From Gastrodia elata (Eukaryota; Streptophyta; Magnoliopsida; Asparagales; Orchidaceae): 64,000 nucleotides of DNA. Location of the stretch: the NCBI GenBank assembly GCA_016760335.1, contig CM028684.1:5062501-5126500 (forward strand). The letters run 5' to 3'. Positions 47,521-59,600 of this stretch are shown piece by piece. Under the pieces are notes generated by a model, which saw nothing but the letters and a program-made list of their open reading frames with translations, made no database searches and had not been told where the DNA came from. The translations under genes and the position numbers were made by a program. Every line of letters begins with the position of its first letter. The first letter of the stretch is position 1.

Positions 47521-48805
47521 ACCTCCTCTTGACTAGAGGAGTGTTCACAATTTTGCTCAATTCACTAAGTAAGGAGGAGGGGTGCATAAGTGGAAGTGAG
47601 GAACTCTCCAAGGGTGGCAAAGCAAGTTCTTGCTAAGGAAGAGAAGAAAGAAGGCAGCACTAGTAACCTAAGAGAGGAACTTGAAGAAGGAGAAGAAGAA
47701 ATCCAGAGAACTTCCAAGGAATGTTCCTAGTATCTTCTAAACTTGCTTTTGTAGTTTCTTCTCTTAGTTGATCATGAAAGGGTCTTTATCTATGTATGTG
47801 TCTTTCTTCGTTTCCTTTGTAATGAGTAACTAAATCTCCCTTGGGGAGGGTTGGGAAAACGCTCATGTGTATGAGTTAAATTTAATGTATGAAGTTTGTT
47901 TTCTGAAGCACAAATAAAATGTGAGAACTCTATGCCTTGTTAAGAAATGCCTTTTATTATTTAGTCTTGAATGTGGATGAAAGGAAAATGAACTCATAAT
48001 CTCAAGAACTAACTTGTCTTGTACTCCATAGCTCACCTTAGGTTGGATGCTAGGTTTATGAGTGCATGAAAGCTTAGAACTATGTGATAAAGTTCTTGAG
48101 CTTAATGCACCTTAATCTAATCTCAACCAAAGTGTTGATGCATGTGATGCTAAGACCCACTAAATGATCTCTTTAGCTCAACATAATTGAGGTAGAGGAA
48201 GAAATTGTTGAGTGCTCATAAACTAAGTGACATAGTCATTGAGCCCAACATATTAATCCCTCATCTCAATAATGTATGATGCGAGTGATGCTCATGGTGA
48301 AATCAATGCTTATAAGATTTAAAAGACTTAAAAATCGAATGTCTCCTGGATCAAGAGATAAGATCAAAATACTAAACCTAAAATCTTTGTGCCAAAATAG
48401 AACCGAATGTGTGTTCATCTTGAGCACAAGATTTGAACTTGTGAAACCTTGAGGTAAAACTTAAGGAAACACGATGTGAACTTGATTAAATCAAACAGAA
48501 TGAAAGAAAAAGCTTGAGAATTCAACATGCATTAATAAACTCCTCATCGCATACGGGATGAACCCAACTCTCCTCTCTCTTTTATCTAACTTATCTTCAC
48601 ATAGTGATTATTGTGCTAAATCTAGGGCCAACTCAACCAATCAATTGTAGCTTAAACATTAGTGAGAATAGATAGACCTTAGTGTCAAAATAACCAATTC
48701 TCTGTAGTTCGATAAATCCCTAAAATTAATACTTTCCACTTATTACTTCAGACCACGTACACTTGTGTGTGAGCGTAGATGTGTATTTACAGTCTGTCAA
48801 ATTTT

Positions 48806-48823
48806 TGGCGTCGTTGCCGGGGA
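48806..48823 (+). promoter_or_regulatory. Primer binding site, tRNA-Asp type
   Basis: TGGCGTCGTTGCCGGGGA lies 6 bp after the LTR end. It matches the tRNA-Asp-complementary primer site of Athila/Tat elements except for one base, consistent with CpG decay (GCGCC to GCGTC). Confidence 0.88.
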
Positions 48824-49128
48824 ATTGGTATTTATTTTGTATTAAGAATAATCTATAAGTAGCTAGTGATTTAAGTATTTCATTGCATATAATTTTAGGT
48901 TTTGATTTTGTATTTATAGAAACTAACAATTTACTTTTCAATTTCTTTATTTTTGGTAACTTTTTGAACACTATTGCTAAAATTATTCTTGATAGCCTCA
49001 TTGTTAGTTGCATGAGTAAAAGAGTTTGTATTGAATATCTTTTTGATCTTGAAATTGAGAGAACTTACTTACAGACTAGGAGAGAACAAAACCTTTCAAA
49101 TCAAGAAACCATTATGGAATAAATTGTT

Positions 49129-50345
49129 ATGGGAAACTGTAATGAAAATGAAGGGGAGCCAGTAGGAGAGCCTAGGGGAAGAGCACTAAGAGACTATGTA
49201 CTACTCACTATTAGGGGAATCCCTCATGCAAATGTAAGGCCAAATATTGAAGCCCATAATTTTGAAATCAAACCTTCCACACTGAGCATGGTTCAAAATA
49301 ATCAGTTTGGGGGATTGGCTACTGAAGATCCAAACTCACATATCTCAACTTTCCTTGAAATATGTGACACCTTCAGGTTTAACAGTGTCTCTGAAGACGC
49401 AGTTAAATTGAGGCTTTTCCCATTTTCTTTAAGAGATAGTGCCAAGAGTTGGCTCAGCTCTCTACCTAGCGATCCCATCAGGACATGGGATGATTTGGCT
49501 AAGAAATTCTTAGCCAAATATTTCCCTACGGTGAAAACCGCCAGGTTGAGGATTGAGATCACCAACTTCACTCAGTTAGAAGGCGAGACTCTATATGATT
49601 GGTGGGACCATTCTAAGAATGCCTCAGGCATTTCCCACATCATGGGTTCCCTCTATGGATGCAAGAGCAAACCTTTTACAATGGTTTGAACGCTCCTAAG
49701 AGGACACTCATTGATGCAGCCATTGGTGGTTCTATTAGTGGAAAAACCCAAGAGGAGGCTTATGACCTCTTGGAAGAAATAACCAATAATGCATATCAAT
49801 GGCCTTCCAAAAAGTTAAAAAAGGAAGTTATAAAGGTAAACAAGTCCAACCAAATAACGACATTATAGCAAGAGATACATGCCTTGAACGAAAGAATTGA
49901 AAGGATGAATGTTAATGTTGTTCTAGAAGTACATTGTGATTTGTGTGGGGGTAGGCATAACAGTGAAAATTGTAACTTAAAAAACCACTTTGTATAAACT
50001 AATACTGAACAAGTTAATTACCTAAGAAACAACAACTCGATGAATAACCCTTACTCCAACACCTACAACCCAGGGTGGAAATACCACCAAACTTTTCTGG
50101 GAGTAACAATAACAATAACACAATTCAATATGGGGGAAATTCATCCAACCAATAAGGCATTAATAATGGAAATACAATAGCAACCAACATCAAAACTTAG
50201 AAGGGGCCTTCAACTCATTTAAGGATGAAACGATCCAATTTATGCACCGCACCGAAACCACTATCACTCGCCATAATGCTTCTATTCAAGGAATAGAAGC
50301 TTCCCTGAGAAATATAGAAATCCAATTGGGGCAGATCTCCAAGTA
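49129..50345 (+). pseudogene. Athila-like gag, frameshifted
   Basis: Gag would form the virus-like particle that packages the RNA. The first frame (49129-49689) has FGGLATEDPNSHISTFLEIC, LRDSAKSWLSSL and FPTVKTARLRIEITNF, the core of the retrotransposon gag domain. A frameshift near 49650 moves reading to QTFYNGLNAPKRTLIDAA (about 49665-49868). A stop follows at 49866-49868, then a zinc knuckle CDLCGGRHNSENC (about 49938-49976). Later parts are Asn-rich and broken. A Met-rich region upstream (49010-49120) shows no further domain. Confidence 0.9.
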
Positions 50346-50552
50346 GCTGATCTCTCGGCAGCAAGGGGCCCTACCCAGTTCAACCGAATTAAACCCTAGG
50401 GAGTTGGTAAGTGTAATACATTCGAAAGTTGTGTTAGGTGGAATTAATACTGAAAGTATGAGTGCAACAGATTATAAGCTAGAGGAAAAAATAATTATTG
50501 GAGAATAAGAGTGAGAAGCTAATAGCTCCTAAATGTGAAGACCTAAGGGAGG

Positions 50553-51137
50553 TTGAGCATCCCTTGTATAATCAGAAACAAAGTATTTGTAGATCCCTTG
50601 TGTGATCTAGGTGCTTCGGTGAACGTTATGCCCTACCATATTTATGAACATCTAAAGGTAGGAGGGATGGAATATACCTCAATGATTTTGGAGTTTGCTA
50701 ATTTAGAATCCCTTACCCCTCATAGAATGATAAAAAATGTTGCAGTCAAAATGGGAAATTTTATAGTTCCAATTGATTTTGTGGTTTGTGAATGGGATCA
50801 ATGGAACAAGAATTCCACGGTTATCTTTGGGAGACCCTTTCTAATGAGTGTGAAAACTGTTATTAATATAGGTCGCGGGGTTATGAGCATAAGTGTAAAA
50901 GGAAAAATTGAATTAATTGATATTAAACCCACTTTATTCAAGCAAAGAGAGATGGAAAATGAGGTGACGATAAGGGTAAGAGAAAAAAGGTTATGGATTG
51001 ATGATATTCTAAAGGATCTAATGATAGAAGAAAGAAATTCTGATAATAGCTCAACTCCTTCCTTAGAAAAGGGGAGCAAGGAAAGAGTAAGAAAGAGAAA
51101 AACAAGACGTGGAAAAAAAAAAGAAAACTCCCCCTAA
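50553..51137 (+). pseudogene. Athila-like aspartic protease
   Basis: A 194-codon open frame with the catalytic motif DLGASVNVMPYHIYEHL (Asp at about 50607), then VIFGRPFLMSVKTVINI (about 50820-50867), the flap-to-C-terminal half of retropepsin-like proteases. It would cleave the gag polyprotein. Upstream sequence to gag is interrupted by several stops (50466-50550). The lysine/arginine-rich end (ERVRKRKTRRGKKK) occupies the place where RT should begin. Confidence 0.88.
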
Positions 51138-51287
51138 GCTTGAATTGGAAACAATGGATCCGCTAATGGAAGTAGAAGATAGTAAGAGTTTGAGCACCCA
51201 TGAGAGTTGTGCTCACTCTAGCATTTTCAGCTTATGGAAGAGGAAACCACCGGATCCTACTAATTGATCGTTAGCAAGTCTAGCTAA

Positions 51288-51322
51288 GGACGTTAAATTA
51301 AGCGTTTAATGGGAGGCAACCC
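51288..51322 (+). other. Conserved Athila-like block, here directly after protease
   Basis: GGACGTTAAATTAAGCG then TTTAATGGGAGGCAACCC. At 2321-2357 the same block follows integrase; here it follows protease, which marks the extent of the missing pol. An A21 run follows at about 51333-51353. Confidence 0.8.
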
Positions 51323-51353
51323 ATTTCAAAAGAAAAAAAAAAAAAAAAAAAAA

Positions 51354-51780
51354 ATTTTGGCGCTGCAACCGGTAAACCGCACCTGTGGAAAACCCGCAAT
51401 GGCGCGCGGTAGCGAATTTTCCCCTACAGTGCATTGCAGTGGCAATTCCGAGATAGCGCGCTGTAGCGAAAATTTTGCTACCGCGCTGCAGCAGTTTGTT
51501 CCAGCTGCAGAATTTTGTTTTTTCTCCTCTGCCTTGGGAACCATGCAGTCAAAAATTATGCAATTTGGGTTCCCCATACAGTCAAAAGGTGTGGCTGAAA
51601 AGTTGCTCCCCCCCTTCACATGGATCACCACATTTATGGCATCGGAAGACTCATTGACCATACTCTCTTGCCTTGGATTCTCTTGGCTATAAATAGGAGG
51701 CATGGGGGGGTTATCCTTGCACCATTCTTAACTCTCCTTCTTCCTCATACTCTTTATCGCTCTAGCTCTCATTTCTCACC
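51354..51780 (+). promoter_or_regulatory. Promoter-like block before ORF2
   Basis: It consists of a GC-motif cluster (51358-51510, with GCGCGCTGTAGCG and ACCGCGCTGCAGCAG), a TATA box CTATAAATA at 51688-51696, and a pyrimidine-rich leader (CTCTCCTTCTTCCTC) up to ATG at 51781. LTRs in the window show the same GC cluster then TATA arrangement, but sequence between them is not obviously LTR-derived. Function is inferred from architecture only. Confidence 0.5.
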
Positions 51781-52922
51781 ATGTATTCTGGAAAGAAAGC
51801 CATTCAAGAAGGGAGGCCGAAGCCTCTTCCTCTGGGGAAACTTTTAATAAGAAAAGATTCTCTTTCGTGGAGGCTGAGCAGCGTTTCTATTCAACCACTT
51901 CTCAGCGAAAGTTAATTCTGGAGAGATGTTTCAGCCTCATCTTACCCGTTCTGGTTGAACAAGTCATCCCTCGAGGATGGAAGGAGTTGGTGACGAAGAG
52001 ATCCCCGACGTACCCCGTGATTGTCCAAGAGATTTATGCAAATGCAATCGATGCGGCCGGGCAGTGGATCTTCTATCGAGGTAAGGGTGTCACCCTTGGA
52101 ATTGCTCAAATCGAGCAATTCTATAGGCTCGAGGAGGTACATTCTTATGCTTACTTGGATCTCTTGGAATCTTGTCAACCCCCCCTTGATCTTGTTGCAG
52201 AAATCGTCCATGAGGACACCGAATGGGAAGGAGGATTAGCCAACATTCCTCGTTCCAAATTAACAGATACGTGTAGTGCTTGGCTAGTCTTCATTTCTAG
52301 CTTTATCATGCCTATGAGTCACTTGACTGAAGTGACCCGTGCCCGAGCACTTCTCTTGTGCTCATTGGTTAGGCCGGGCGAGATCCGCATTTCAAATATT
52401 ATTTTTGAGCAGCTTAGGAAAGCTCTCAAGGGTCCCTGCGCTACATTGACCATCGGGTCTTTACTATTAGGGTTGTGTTAGACCCAAGGGGTTAAGATCC
52501 TCTCCTTGGACACCATCGTTCGCCCCGGTTGTGCCCTTAACCCATCAAATCTGAATGTTCGGGCAAGCGAACGAAAGCTGTCCAAGAAAAGAAGGGGCGC
52601 ACAGGGGGAAACATCTGTGCAGCCTGACCCTTACCACACGAACAAGCTCTTGATACGTCTCCATAATCAGCAAGCAGAGCTTAGCCAGGCTCTTGCCACG
52701 GACATGGGGTTCCTTAAACAAGAACTCATTCAGCAGCACCGGTTCCAATCTGACTTTCATAAAGCCCTCGGGATGATGTTTGAGGATTGGAGCTTGCAAG
52801 GTGGACCAGATCCATCCGTGTTGCCTAGGCTGCCTGTTGGTGCCCCCATTCCAGAGACGCACTATCCTTGTAAAACCGCATACGTCGAGGAGGTGGACGA
52901 AGAGGAGGAAGACGATGATTGA
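51781..52922 (+). pseudogene. Extra ORF (ORF2) of Athila-like element, plant transposon-protein-like
   Basis: From 51867 an open frame reads EAEQRFYSTTSQRKLILERC, then WKELVTKRSPTYPVIVQEIY and GKGVTLGIAQIEQFYRL. It resembles, from memory, the domain often labelled putative plant transposon protein, found in the 3' ORF of Athila-type elements. A TAG at 52479-52481 interrupts it; the frame continues to 52922 with a coiled, Gln-rich part (NQQAELSQALATDMGFLKQE) and an acidic tail (VDEEEEDDD). The only nearby ATG (51781) is in another frame, while the ORF2 frame itself is open back to about 51775, so start or frame has been lost. No transmembrane segment typical of an envelope protein is evident. 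The biochemical function is unknown. Confidence 0.72.
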
Positions 52923-53785
52923 ATATGTTGTATTTTTCTTTTTTGTTCTTTTCTATGATTTTCCTTTATATTTTTATTTTTTGTGTCTTATTTTGAAATT
53001 TTATTTTATGAATTTTCATATTTCCCTCATTTTTATGGTATTTCTCAATGACATATTTTTTTCTGAATATTTCAAGGAAATGAAAATCACAAAAATGTCA
53101 AGTTAAAATTTGATACAAGTAAAATAAAGCTTATCAAAAATGACCAAATGCATTATAAGCACTATAATGTTTTAATTAAGGAATGAAAGGAGGATAATCT
53201 AATCTCCAAAAATTCATCTTAATGCTTTGAACTAACTGTGGGGTAAGGCATTGGACTTAGACTAGAAAATTTGGTGAGTACTCTAAAAAGAGTGTGCTAG
53301 GCTCTCGTAGGACTTTATGATCACAAAGATGCATATTAGGGATGAAAAAAAGTATCTCTCCCTAAGATTGAAAAGAACAAAATATATATTTAAAAAGGGA
53401 TGATGAAAAATATCTCTCTCAAATGATCAAAATGTGAAAGGATGAAGAAAAATATGTCTCCTTTAATCTCTTCACCTTTGTGATTTATAAGAAGGAGCAC
53501 ATATGGCAAAACTCTTAGAGTCTTTGACCACCTCTCTAGTCTAGGGTCCACAATGAACTTTACCAATCACCTAGTATCAAGCATGAAAAAACAAATATTT
53601 GAAGATGAATTGATTAACCCACTTATTGCCACGATTAAAACATTAATATTGCTAAATGTTTCGTTTCATTATTGCTATGCTCACACCTTAACTTAAATTT
53701 ATTCTAAATACATTGTTGTGACTAACATCCCTACAAAATAGAAAAAAAATATCATTTTGAGCTTACTCGAGGACAAGCAAGAATT
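52923..53785 (+). other. Non-coding 3' internal region
   Basis: AT-rich, with GGATGAAGAAAAATAT-type repeats (53340-53460), equivalent to 2358-3380. An apparent frame at 52780-53106 is a shadow of the ORF2 end and T-rich DNA. Confidence 0.65.
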
Positions 53786-53798
53786 TAAGTGTGGGGTG
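53786..53798 (+). promoter_or_regulatory. Polypurine tract
   Basis: TAAGTGTGGGGTG immediately before the LTR start TGATGAATTC. Confidence 0.8.
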
Positions 53799-54783
53799 TG
53801 ATGAATTCATAAAATATATCTAAAATAAAGGATAAATTCATTCAATTCTGATCTTTAAATTGCTCTTAAATCAGATTTTATCTATCTTTTCAGGAAAATA
53901 GCCTCTCCAATGAAGTTCTAAGACATTTTTACAAAATTCCAAGATTTTTCAAAGGAAACCACTGTCGCGCGCTACGGCGCGCTACAGCGGGCCTTTTTGC
54001 AAATCGCGGGCACGGAGCGGGCTGCAGCGGGTTCATTTGTGAACCGGGGGCGCGGTAGAGTGCTGCAGCAGGACTGTTTTGAACTGCGGGCACTGTAGCG
54101 CGCTGCAGCGGGTTTATTTGCTACCGTTGGCGCGGTAGTGCGCTGCAGCAGAGCATTTTTGCGAAATGCTCCCGCCACAGCGCGCTGCAGCGGTACAATT
54201 TGCAAATGAAACTGCTACCACGCACTGTAGCCGGTAATTTTGCAAAGCGTGGACGTGGTAGCGCGAGGCAGCGCGTGACTTAGCTGATTTTGCTTGCACC
54301 TTTGCGCGCTACAGTGCGCCGCCGCGCGCTGCCGCGGCCGCCGCAATTTTTGCCAGTCAGGAGCATTTATTATGGCTGGGACAAGGCCCCCAACCTGCAT
54401 CTTATCCCCAGCCATCATTCTCTGCAGCAGCTCTAATTTTTAAAGGAAAGTAGCCTCTTGATGTGATAAGAAGGATAAACAAAGAAGGATATTGGTCACT
54501 TCACCCTTAATTTGGGATTTCCCATAATGACTTCAAATTTTTTTTGTCAAATGCTAGTTATAGAGAGGATGAAGGAGGATGCAGCCCCTCTCCTATAAAT
54601 ACACCTCCTCTTAACTAGAGAAGGGTTCACAATTTTGCTCAATTCACTAAGTAAGGCGGAGGGGTGCATAAGTGGAAGTGAGGAACTCTCCAAGGGTGGC
54701 AAAGCAAGTTCTTGCTAAGGAAGAGAAGAAAGAAGGCAGCACTAGTGACCTAAGAGAGGAGCTTGAAGAAGGAGAAGAAGAAA
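53799..54783 (+). mobile_element. 3' LTR of non-autonomous Athila-like element, truncated
   Basis: It aligns with 46686-47702, including the GC cluster (53960-54350) and TATA box (54593-54602). Homology ends at GAAGAAGAAATCC near 54783-54788, where a different LTR tail starts, so about 1.1 kb of the LTR is lost. LTR divergence, visible as scattered substitutions, could date insertion. Confidence 0.88.
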
Positions 54784-54965
54784 TCCAGCAGCTTTCGTGT
54801 CAATACTTAAGATAAGGTTTTACACTTATCTTAAAGATTAGTCCAGCAGCTTTCGTGTCAATAAAGTTATTCGGGGATATTCAGCAGTCCTTCTTGAGTA
54901 GCACACTGTCCCGTCACCAATTGTTAACTCCTTTGCGCATGGTGACAGGGCAGGGCACTACAGGA
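54784..54965 (+). mobile_element. 3' tail of a long LTR
   Basis: It ends CAGGGCACTACA and, read reversed, matches the LTR end at 34594-34780 (TTCGGGGATRTTCAGCAGTC). It holds a direct repeat, TCCAGCAGCTTTCGTG plus six bases, at 54784 and 54842, and between the copies an inverted repeat AAGATAAG-CTTATCTT (about 54809-54833). Confidence 0.75.
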
Positions 54966-56626
54966 TGACCTAATTTGGAGTCCAATTGATCAACTTAAGA
55001 TTAATTGAAATTTCTAGTGCTTAAGGGGTAATTAAGAGAGGGACATAAAATTTATTAGTCAATCTATGAGTCCAACAGCAAAATTAATACCTTCAAGTTA
55101 TTCTTGACATTCTCCTGATTAAAATAGCTATGCTTAAATAAAATGAGATATATATTTGATGTATTTGAATGGGTGTATTAAGAGATATTAGTGTTTAAAG
55201 TTTTTGATTTATCTAATTTAATTTAACTTAACTAAATTAAATCATATATTCTGATTAATAAATCAAATCAAATAGCATCCAGGTCCCACCAAGCGAGATA
55301 GTGGCAGAACTGGGATCCACAGAAGATAATAGAAGAGAAAGTGGGCCCTAGAATCGACGGATCGATCGCAGAAGGTGGGCCCCGCAAACTGACGTGATGC
55401 GGGCCCCACGCGGCCTCACAGCAAATGTAGAAAAAAAAATCAAGCCCGGGGCCAGGCTTGGGTCGACCCAGCCAGACTCAAAATAGCTTTCTTCTTGTTC
55501 GGAGATGCAGAGGGTGATTAGGGCATGCGATTCAGGGTCATCCCGGTGGCTACAGGGCCCGGCCCACACGGCTTTGGGTGAAGGACACTAATATCTAGCT
55601 AGAGATCGATGGACCATCGGCTGAGGAGCTTTGGATCTCCAGAAATTTCTAACCCTAGATGCAAGGTTATTGGATAGAGGTAGCACTATGGAGTGTTGTA
55701 GATGATCGAGCAAATATGATCGATCGATCTCGTCTTGAATCGATCGGATAGCATAATCATTAATCCATGCTATAAAATAAGATATTAAAAATAATTGCAA
55801 GAATCGAATAAGTAAAGAGGAGATTGAGATGCACATGCCTTAATGATGAAGAACTGGACCTTGATCAGGAATATGCGAGTGGAACTACAGTTTTATATTT
55901 AGATCCAAGAAGGTGCAACCGAGGCTAGAGTGGCTTTTGAGCTTTTAATGTGAGAGCTTAGAGCAGCAGGGAGGCCATCTGGCTAGAGTGCAAGCCGTGT
56001 GTTCCCTCAGTTGCCACGCGCAGAGTGCTCGTGGACGACGGGCTCAGACCATTCGATCGACTGATCGAATGGTTAGAAGCTACCGTTCGATGAAACAGAA
56101 AAAGAGGACGGTGCACGGAAGAGGGAACAGAGCCATTAGGTAGGATTATTTAATAATATTTATAAATGAATTTTAATCGTTATCTTTAATTAAAATTAGC
56201 TGATTAAGTGCATTCCAAAAATTTTCAATAAATCACCCCTAGCTAATTGAGGGGTGAGGAACACAATAGCGAAGATGGATTTTGATTTCAATGAGTAGTT
56301 AATTTTCCTTATTTTTTGAGGCATTTAAAACATATTAAAATATTTGCTAAAATTCCAATGACCTCCAAATTCCACCAAAACATCACCCTTAGCTAATTTG
56401 GGAGTGATGAGCACAATGGTGAAGTCAGATATTTGATTTGAAGTCAATTTAGATAAGTCAAACTTTCCAAGTTCATGAAATTCCCAAAGGGATTAATCCA
56501 TTTGACACCTGATTTGAACCAAAAAGCTTCATGGTGGGTTCCTTATGACTTATTAAGAGTGATAGAATCAAATTTAAGACTTAGTTTAGTCCTAATTAAC
56601 CAAGGTAACAACTTATGGTTGTTACG
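54966..56626 (-). mobile_element. 3' LTR of minus-strand chromovirus-like element, truncated
   Basis: On the minus strand it starts CGTAACAACC (decayed TG) right after the polypurine tract and shares blocks with 8969-10388. A TATA-like TAAATATAAAA lies near 55890-55900. From about 55270 to 55560 it is unusually GC-rich (GGGCCCGCATCACG, CCGGGCCCTG). It is cut at 54965. No gene is supported inside. Confidence 0.78.
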
Positions 56627-56663
56627 AACTCCCCCACTTAAGAATGATGTCGTTCTCGACATC
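56627..56663 (-). promoter_or_regulatory. Polypurine tract and conserved hairpin
   Basis: The minus strand reads GATGTCG-AGAA-CGACATC (56646-56663) then CTTAAGTGGGGGAGTT up to the LTR. Arms match 8932-8949 exactly and the loop differs. Confidence 0.8.
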
Positions 56664-56665
56664 AC

Positions 56666-59600
56666 TTAAGTTGAAAGATTGATGTAATAATTTAGGAAGT
56701 TTAATCCATAGGCTGTAGAGCTTATCCTCTCTAAGACTTCAAAAGGTCCGACATAGCTAGGACTGAGTTTCCTAGCTACACCTAAACAGAAACTCCTTTC
56801 ATAGAATTGACCTTGAGATAGGAAAAATCTCTAACATTGAAATCTAGAGGATGATGATGAGCATTGTGATATTTACTCTGGAGATCTTGCACTGCTCTAA
56901 TCCTATGTTGGATTAATTGAACCTTTCTATTTGTTTCATCAACAAGATCAGATCCATAAACTTGAACATTTTCGATCTCATACCATGCAAGTGGAGTGCT
57001 ACGCTTTCTGCCATATAATGCTTCATAGGGTGCCATGCCAATGCTTGCCTAATAGCTATTATTATAAGCAAACTCCATGAGAAGAATGTGGTCTTCCCAA
57101 GAACCACCAAAATATAAAATGCATAGATGCAAAAGATCTTCAAGAATCTGATAACTTGTTCTATTTTCCAATCTGTTTGTGGATGAAAGGCGATGCTCTT
57201 GGCCAAGGTAATCCCCAGGTCATGATGCATTGCTTGCTAGAACTTGGAGGTAAACCCGCTGTCATGATCAAAAATGATTGATCTCGTGATACCATGGAGT
57301 ATGGAAATTTCTTTAATGCATAATTTTGCCAATTTCTCCACGGAATCAGTTTGACGCATAGGGATAAAATGTGCTAACTTGGACAATCTGTCAACTATGA
57401 CCCAGATACAATCAGCACCAGACCTTAACTTGGGCAAACCCATGTCAAACTCCATGGAAATATCAAACAATTTCCATTCGAGGATAGCTAGAGGATGAAG
57501 AAGTCTTCATGGCCTTTGGTGTTCTGCTTTAACAAGGTTGCAAGGATGACATTTTGCAACAAATTCTATCATGCTCTTTTTCATACCAGGCCACCAGAAT
57601 GATTTCTTCAAGTCTTGATACATTTTAGTACTACCAGGGTGAACCTGATATTTATAATTATGACTTTCTATAAGAATTTCCTAGTGCATGGATTTAGGAA
57701 TCCATAAATGATTTCATTGAAAAAATACTAGCCAACACAACTATAAGTCTTAACGATGACCACCTTCAATATCTACCTTGTACTTTAAGTAATCATCATC
57801 TTTAATTTGCGAGATCGAGACATCCCTGTGAAAGGTGGGCTCCATGTTGATATTAGTTAACATGGAGCTTAACATGTCACCATGTATTGGAATAATCTTT
57901 AATTTTTAGAATTCTTCTTCTAATGAACTTGTAGCAACCATGGATGATAGCATAGCACAATGATTGAGAGCATCTGCTAAAATTTGCTTTTCCAAGGTGG
58001 TATTGAATGTCCAAATCATACTCACTAATCAGCTCCAACCATCTCCTATGATGGCAGTTCAATTCTCATTGAGTGAAGTTGTACTTCAGAATTTGGTGGC
58101 CTTTGAAAATTAAACACTGAACTCCATATAAATAGTGATGCTAGATTTTCAAGGCAAAGATTACTGTAGCAAGTTCAAGGTCATGAATAGGATAATTTCT
58201 CTCATGTGGTTTTAATTGATGAGAAGCATACGAAATAGCCTTTCCTTCTTACATCAGTACACATCCTAGACTAGTTCCAGAGGCATCAGTATAAACCTGA
58301 TAGCTTAAACCCTCCTTAGGTAGAACTAGTACTAGGGCAGAATAAAGTGTGACCTTTAAAGCTTTAAATGATCATTCATAATCTGAACTCTAGTAGAATG
58401 GTACAGCTTTCTGAGTCAGTTTGGTTAACAAAGAGGTAATCTAAGAGAAGCCCTTAACAAAGTTTTTGTCATATCTTGCTATTCCCAAAAGCTTATGATG
58501 TCTGTTAATGATTTTGGTTGTACCCAATTTTGGATAGCGCTAATTTATGTTGATCAACATGTATTCCTTAGGTATCTACTACATGGCCCAAGAAGGCTAC
58601 AGAATTTTGCTAAAATTCACACTTAGAGAATTTTGCATATAGTTCAAGATCACGCAATATTTCCAATACTACCCTTAGGTGATTTTCATAATCCTTTAGG
58701 ATTTTAGAATAGATGAGGATATCATCAATGAAGATAATAATGAATTTATCCAAATAAGGTTTTATGACTTGCTGCATTAAGTTCATAAAAATTGAAAGTT
58801 CATTAGTGAGTCCAAACATCATCACAAAAAATTCGTAGTGTCCATAACGAGTGCAAAAGTTGTTTTCTCAACATTTGAATCTTTCACTTGTAATAGGTGA
58901 TATCCTGATCTCAAATTAATCTTTGAGAATACAACTGCATAAGATAATTGGCCAAACAAGTTATTGATTCTAGGAAGTGGGTATTTGTTCTTAATGGTTA
59001 TTTAATTTAATTCTCTATAATCTATGCACATTCGTATAGATCCATCATTCTTTATAACAAATAAAATTGGTGCTCCCCAAGGAGGCATGCTAGGTTTAAT
59101 GAAGCCTTTATTCAAGAGCTCCTGCAATTGCTTATTAAGCTCTTGTAGTTCTTTAGGAGCCATTTTGTACGGTGCTTTGGAAATTGGTTGTGTTTTGGGA
59201 ACTAGATTGATCAAAATTTCTACTTCCCTTGCTGAAGGTAAGCCAGTGAAGTCTTCAAGAAATACATCGGCAAACTCTTTAATGCTTTGATATCAGAAAG
59301 TGAAACATCATCTTTGCTATTGCCCATCATAGTGACTAAGAATGCTATAAAACCCTTATTTACTAACCTTTCTGCTTTAAGCGTGTTGATTAATGAACTT
59401 TGGGTGCTAAACCTTCCTACAAAGGTTTCGGAAGCATCGAGCAATTGAAGGGTGACCTTCTTCTTTTGGCAATTTATTGTAGCATTATGCATACTGAGTT
59501 AATTCATGCCTAAGATGATATCGAAGTTTGCTATAGGCAGGATTACAACTTATATTGGAATGTGTTCTTATTCAAGGCTACTTGCTGATCACAGAATTTT

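Larger units (their letters stand above)
46686..48799 (+). mobile_element. 5' LTR (about 2.1 kb) of non-autonomous Athila-like element
   Basis: It runs TGATGAATCC to ACAGTCTGTCA. It contains the GC-motif cluster (46850-47260, units about 40 bp), a TATA box at 47511-47520 and a long transcribed tail (47550-48799). The same tail occurs reversed at 61974-63060. It aligns with the 3' LTR from start to about 54783. Confidence 0.9.
46686..54783 (+). mobile_element. Non-autonomous Athila-like element: LTR-gag-PR-ORF2-LTR, no RT or integrase
   Basis: It has two LTRs of one family (46686-48799; 53799-54783, truncated), a tRNA-Asp-type primer site, gag, an aspartic protease, the conserved post-pol block, a promoter-like block, an extra ORF, non-coding DNA and a polypurine tract, all in order. 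Between the protease end (51137) and the conserved block (51288) there are only 150 bp, so the entire RT-RNase H-integrase part is absent. Movement would require enzymes from a complete relative. The 5' target-site copy cannot be tested because the 3' LTR is broken. Confidence 0.9.

Noticed and set aside
51867..52922. ORF2 as an envelope protein
   Set aside because: The position would fit an env-like ORF, but I see no signal peptide, transmembrane anchor or cleavage site. The resemblance is to the putative plant transposon-protein domain.
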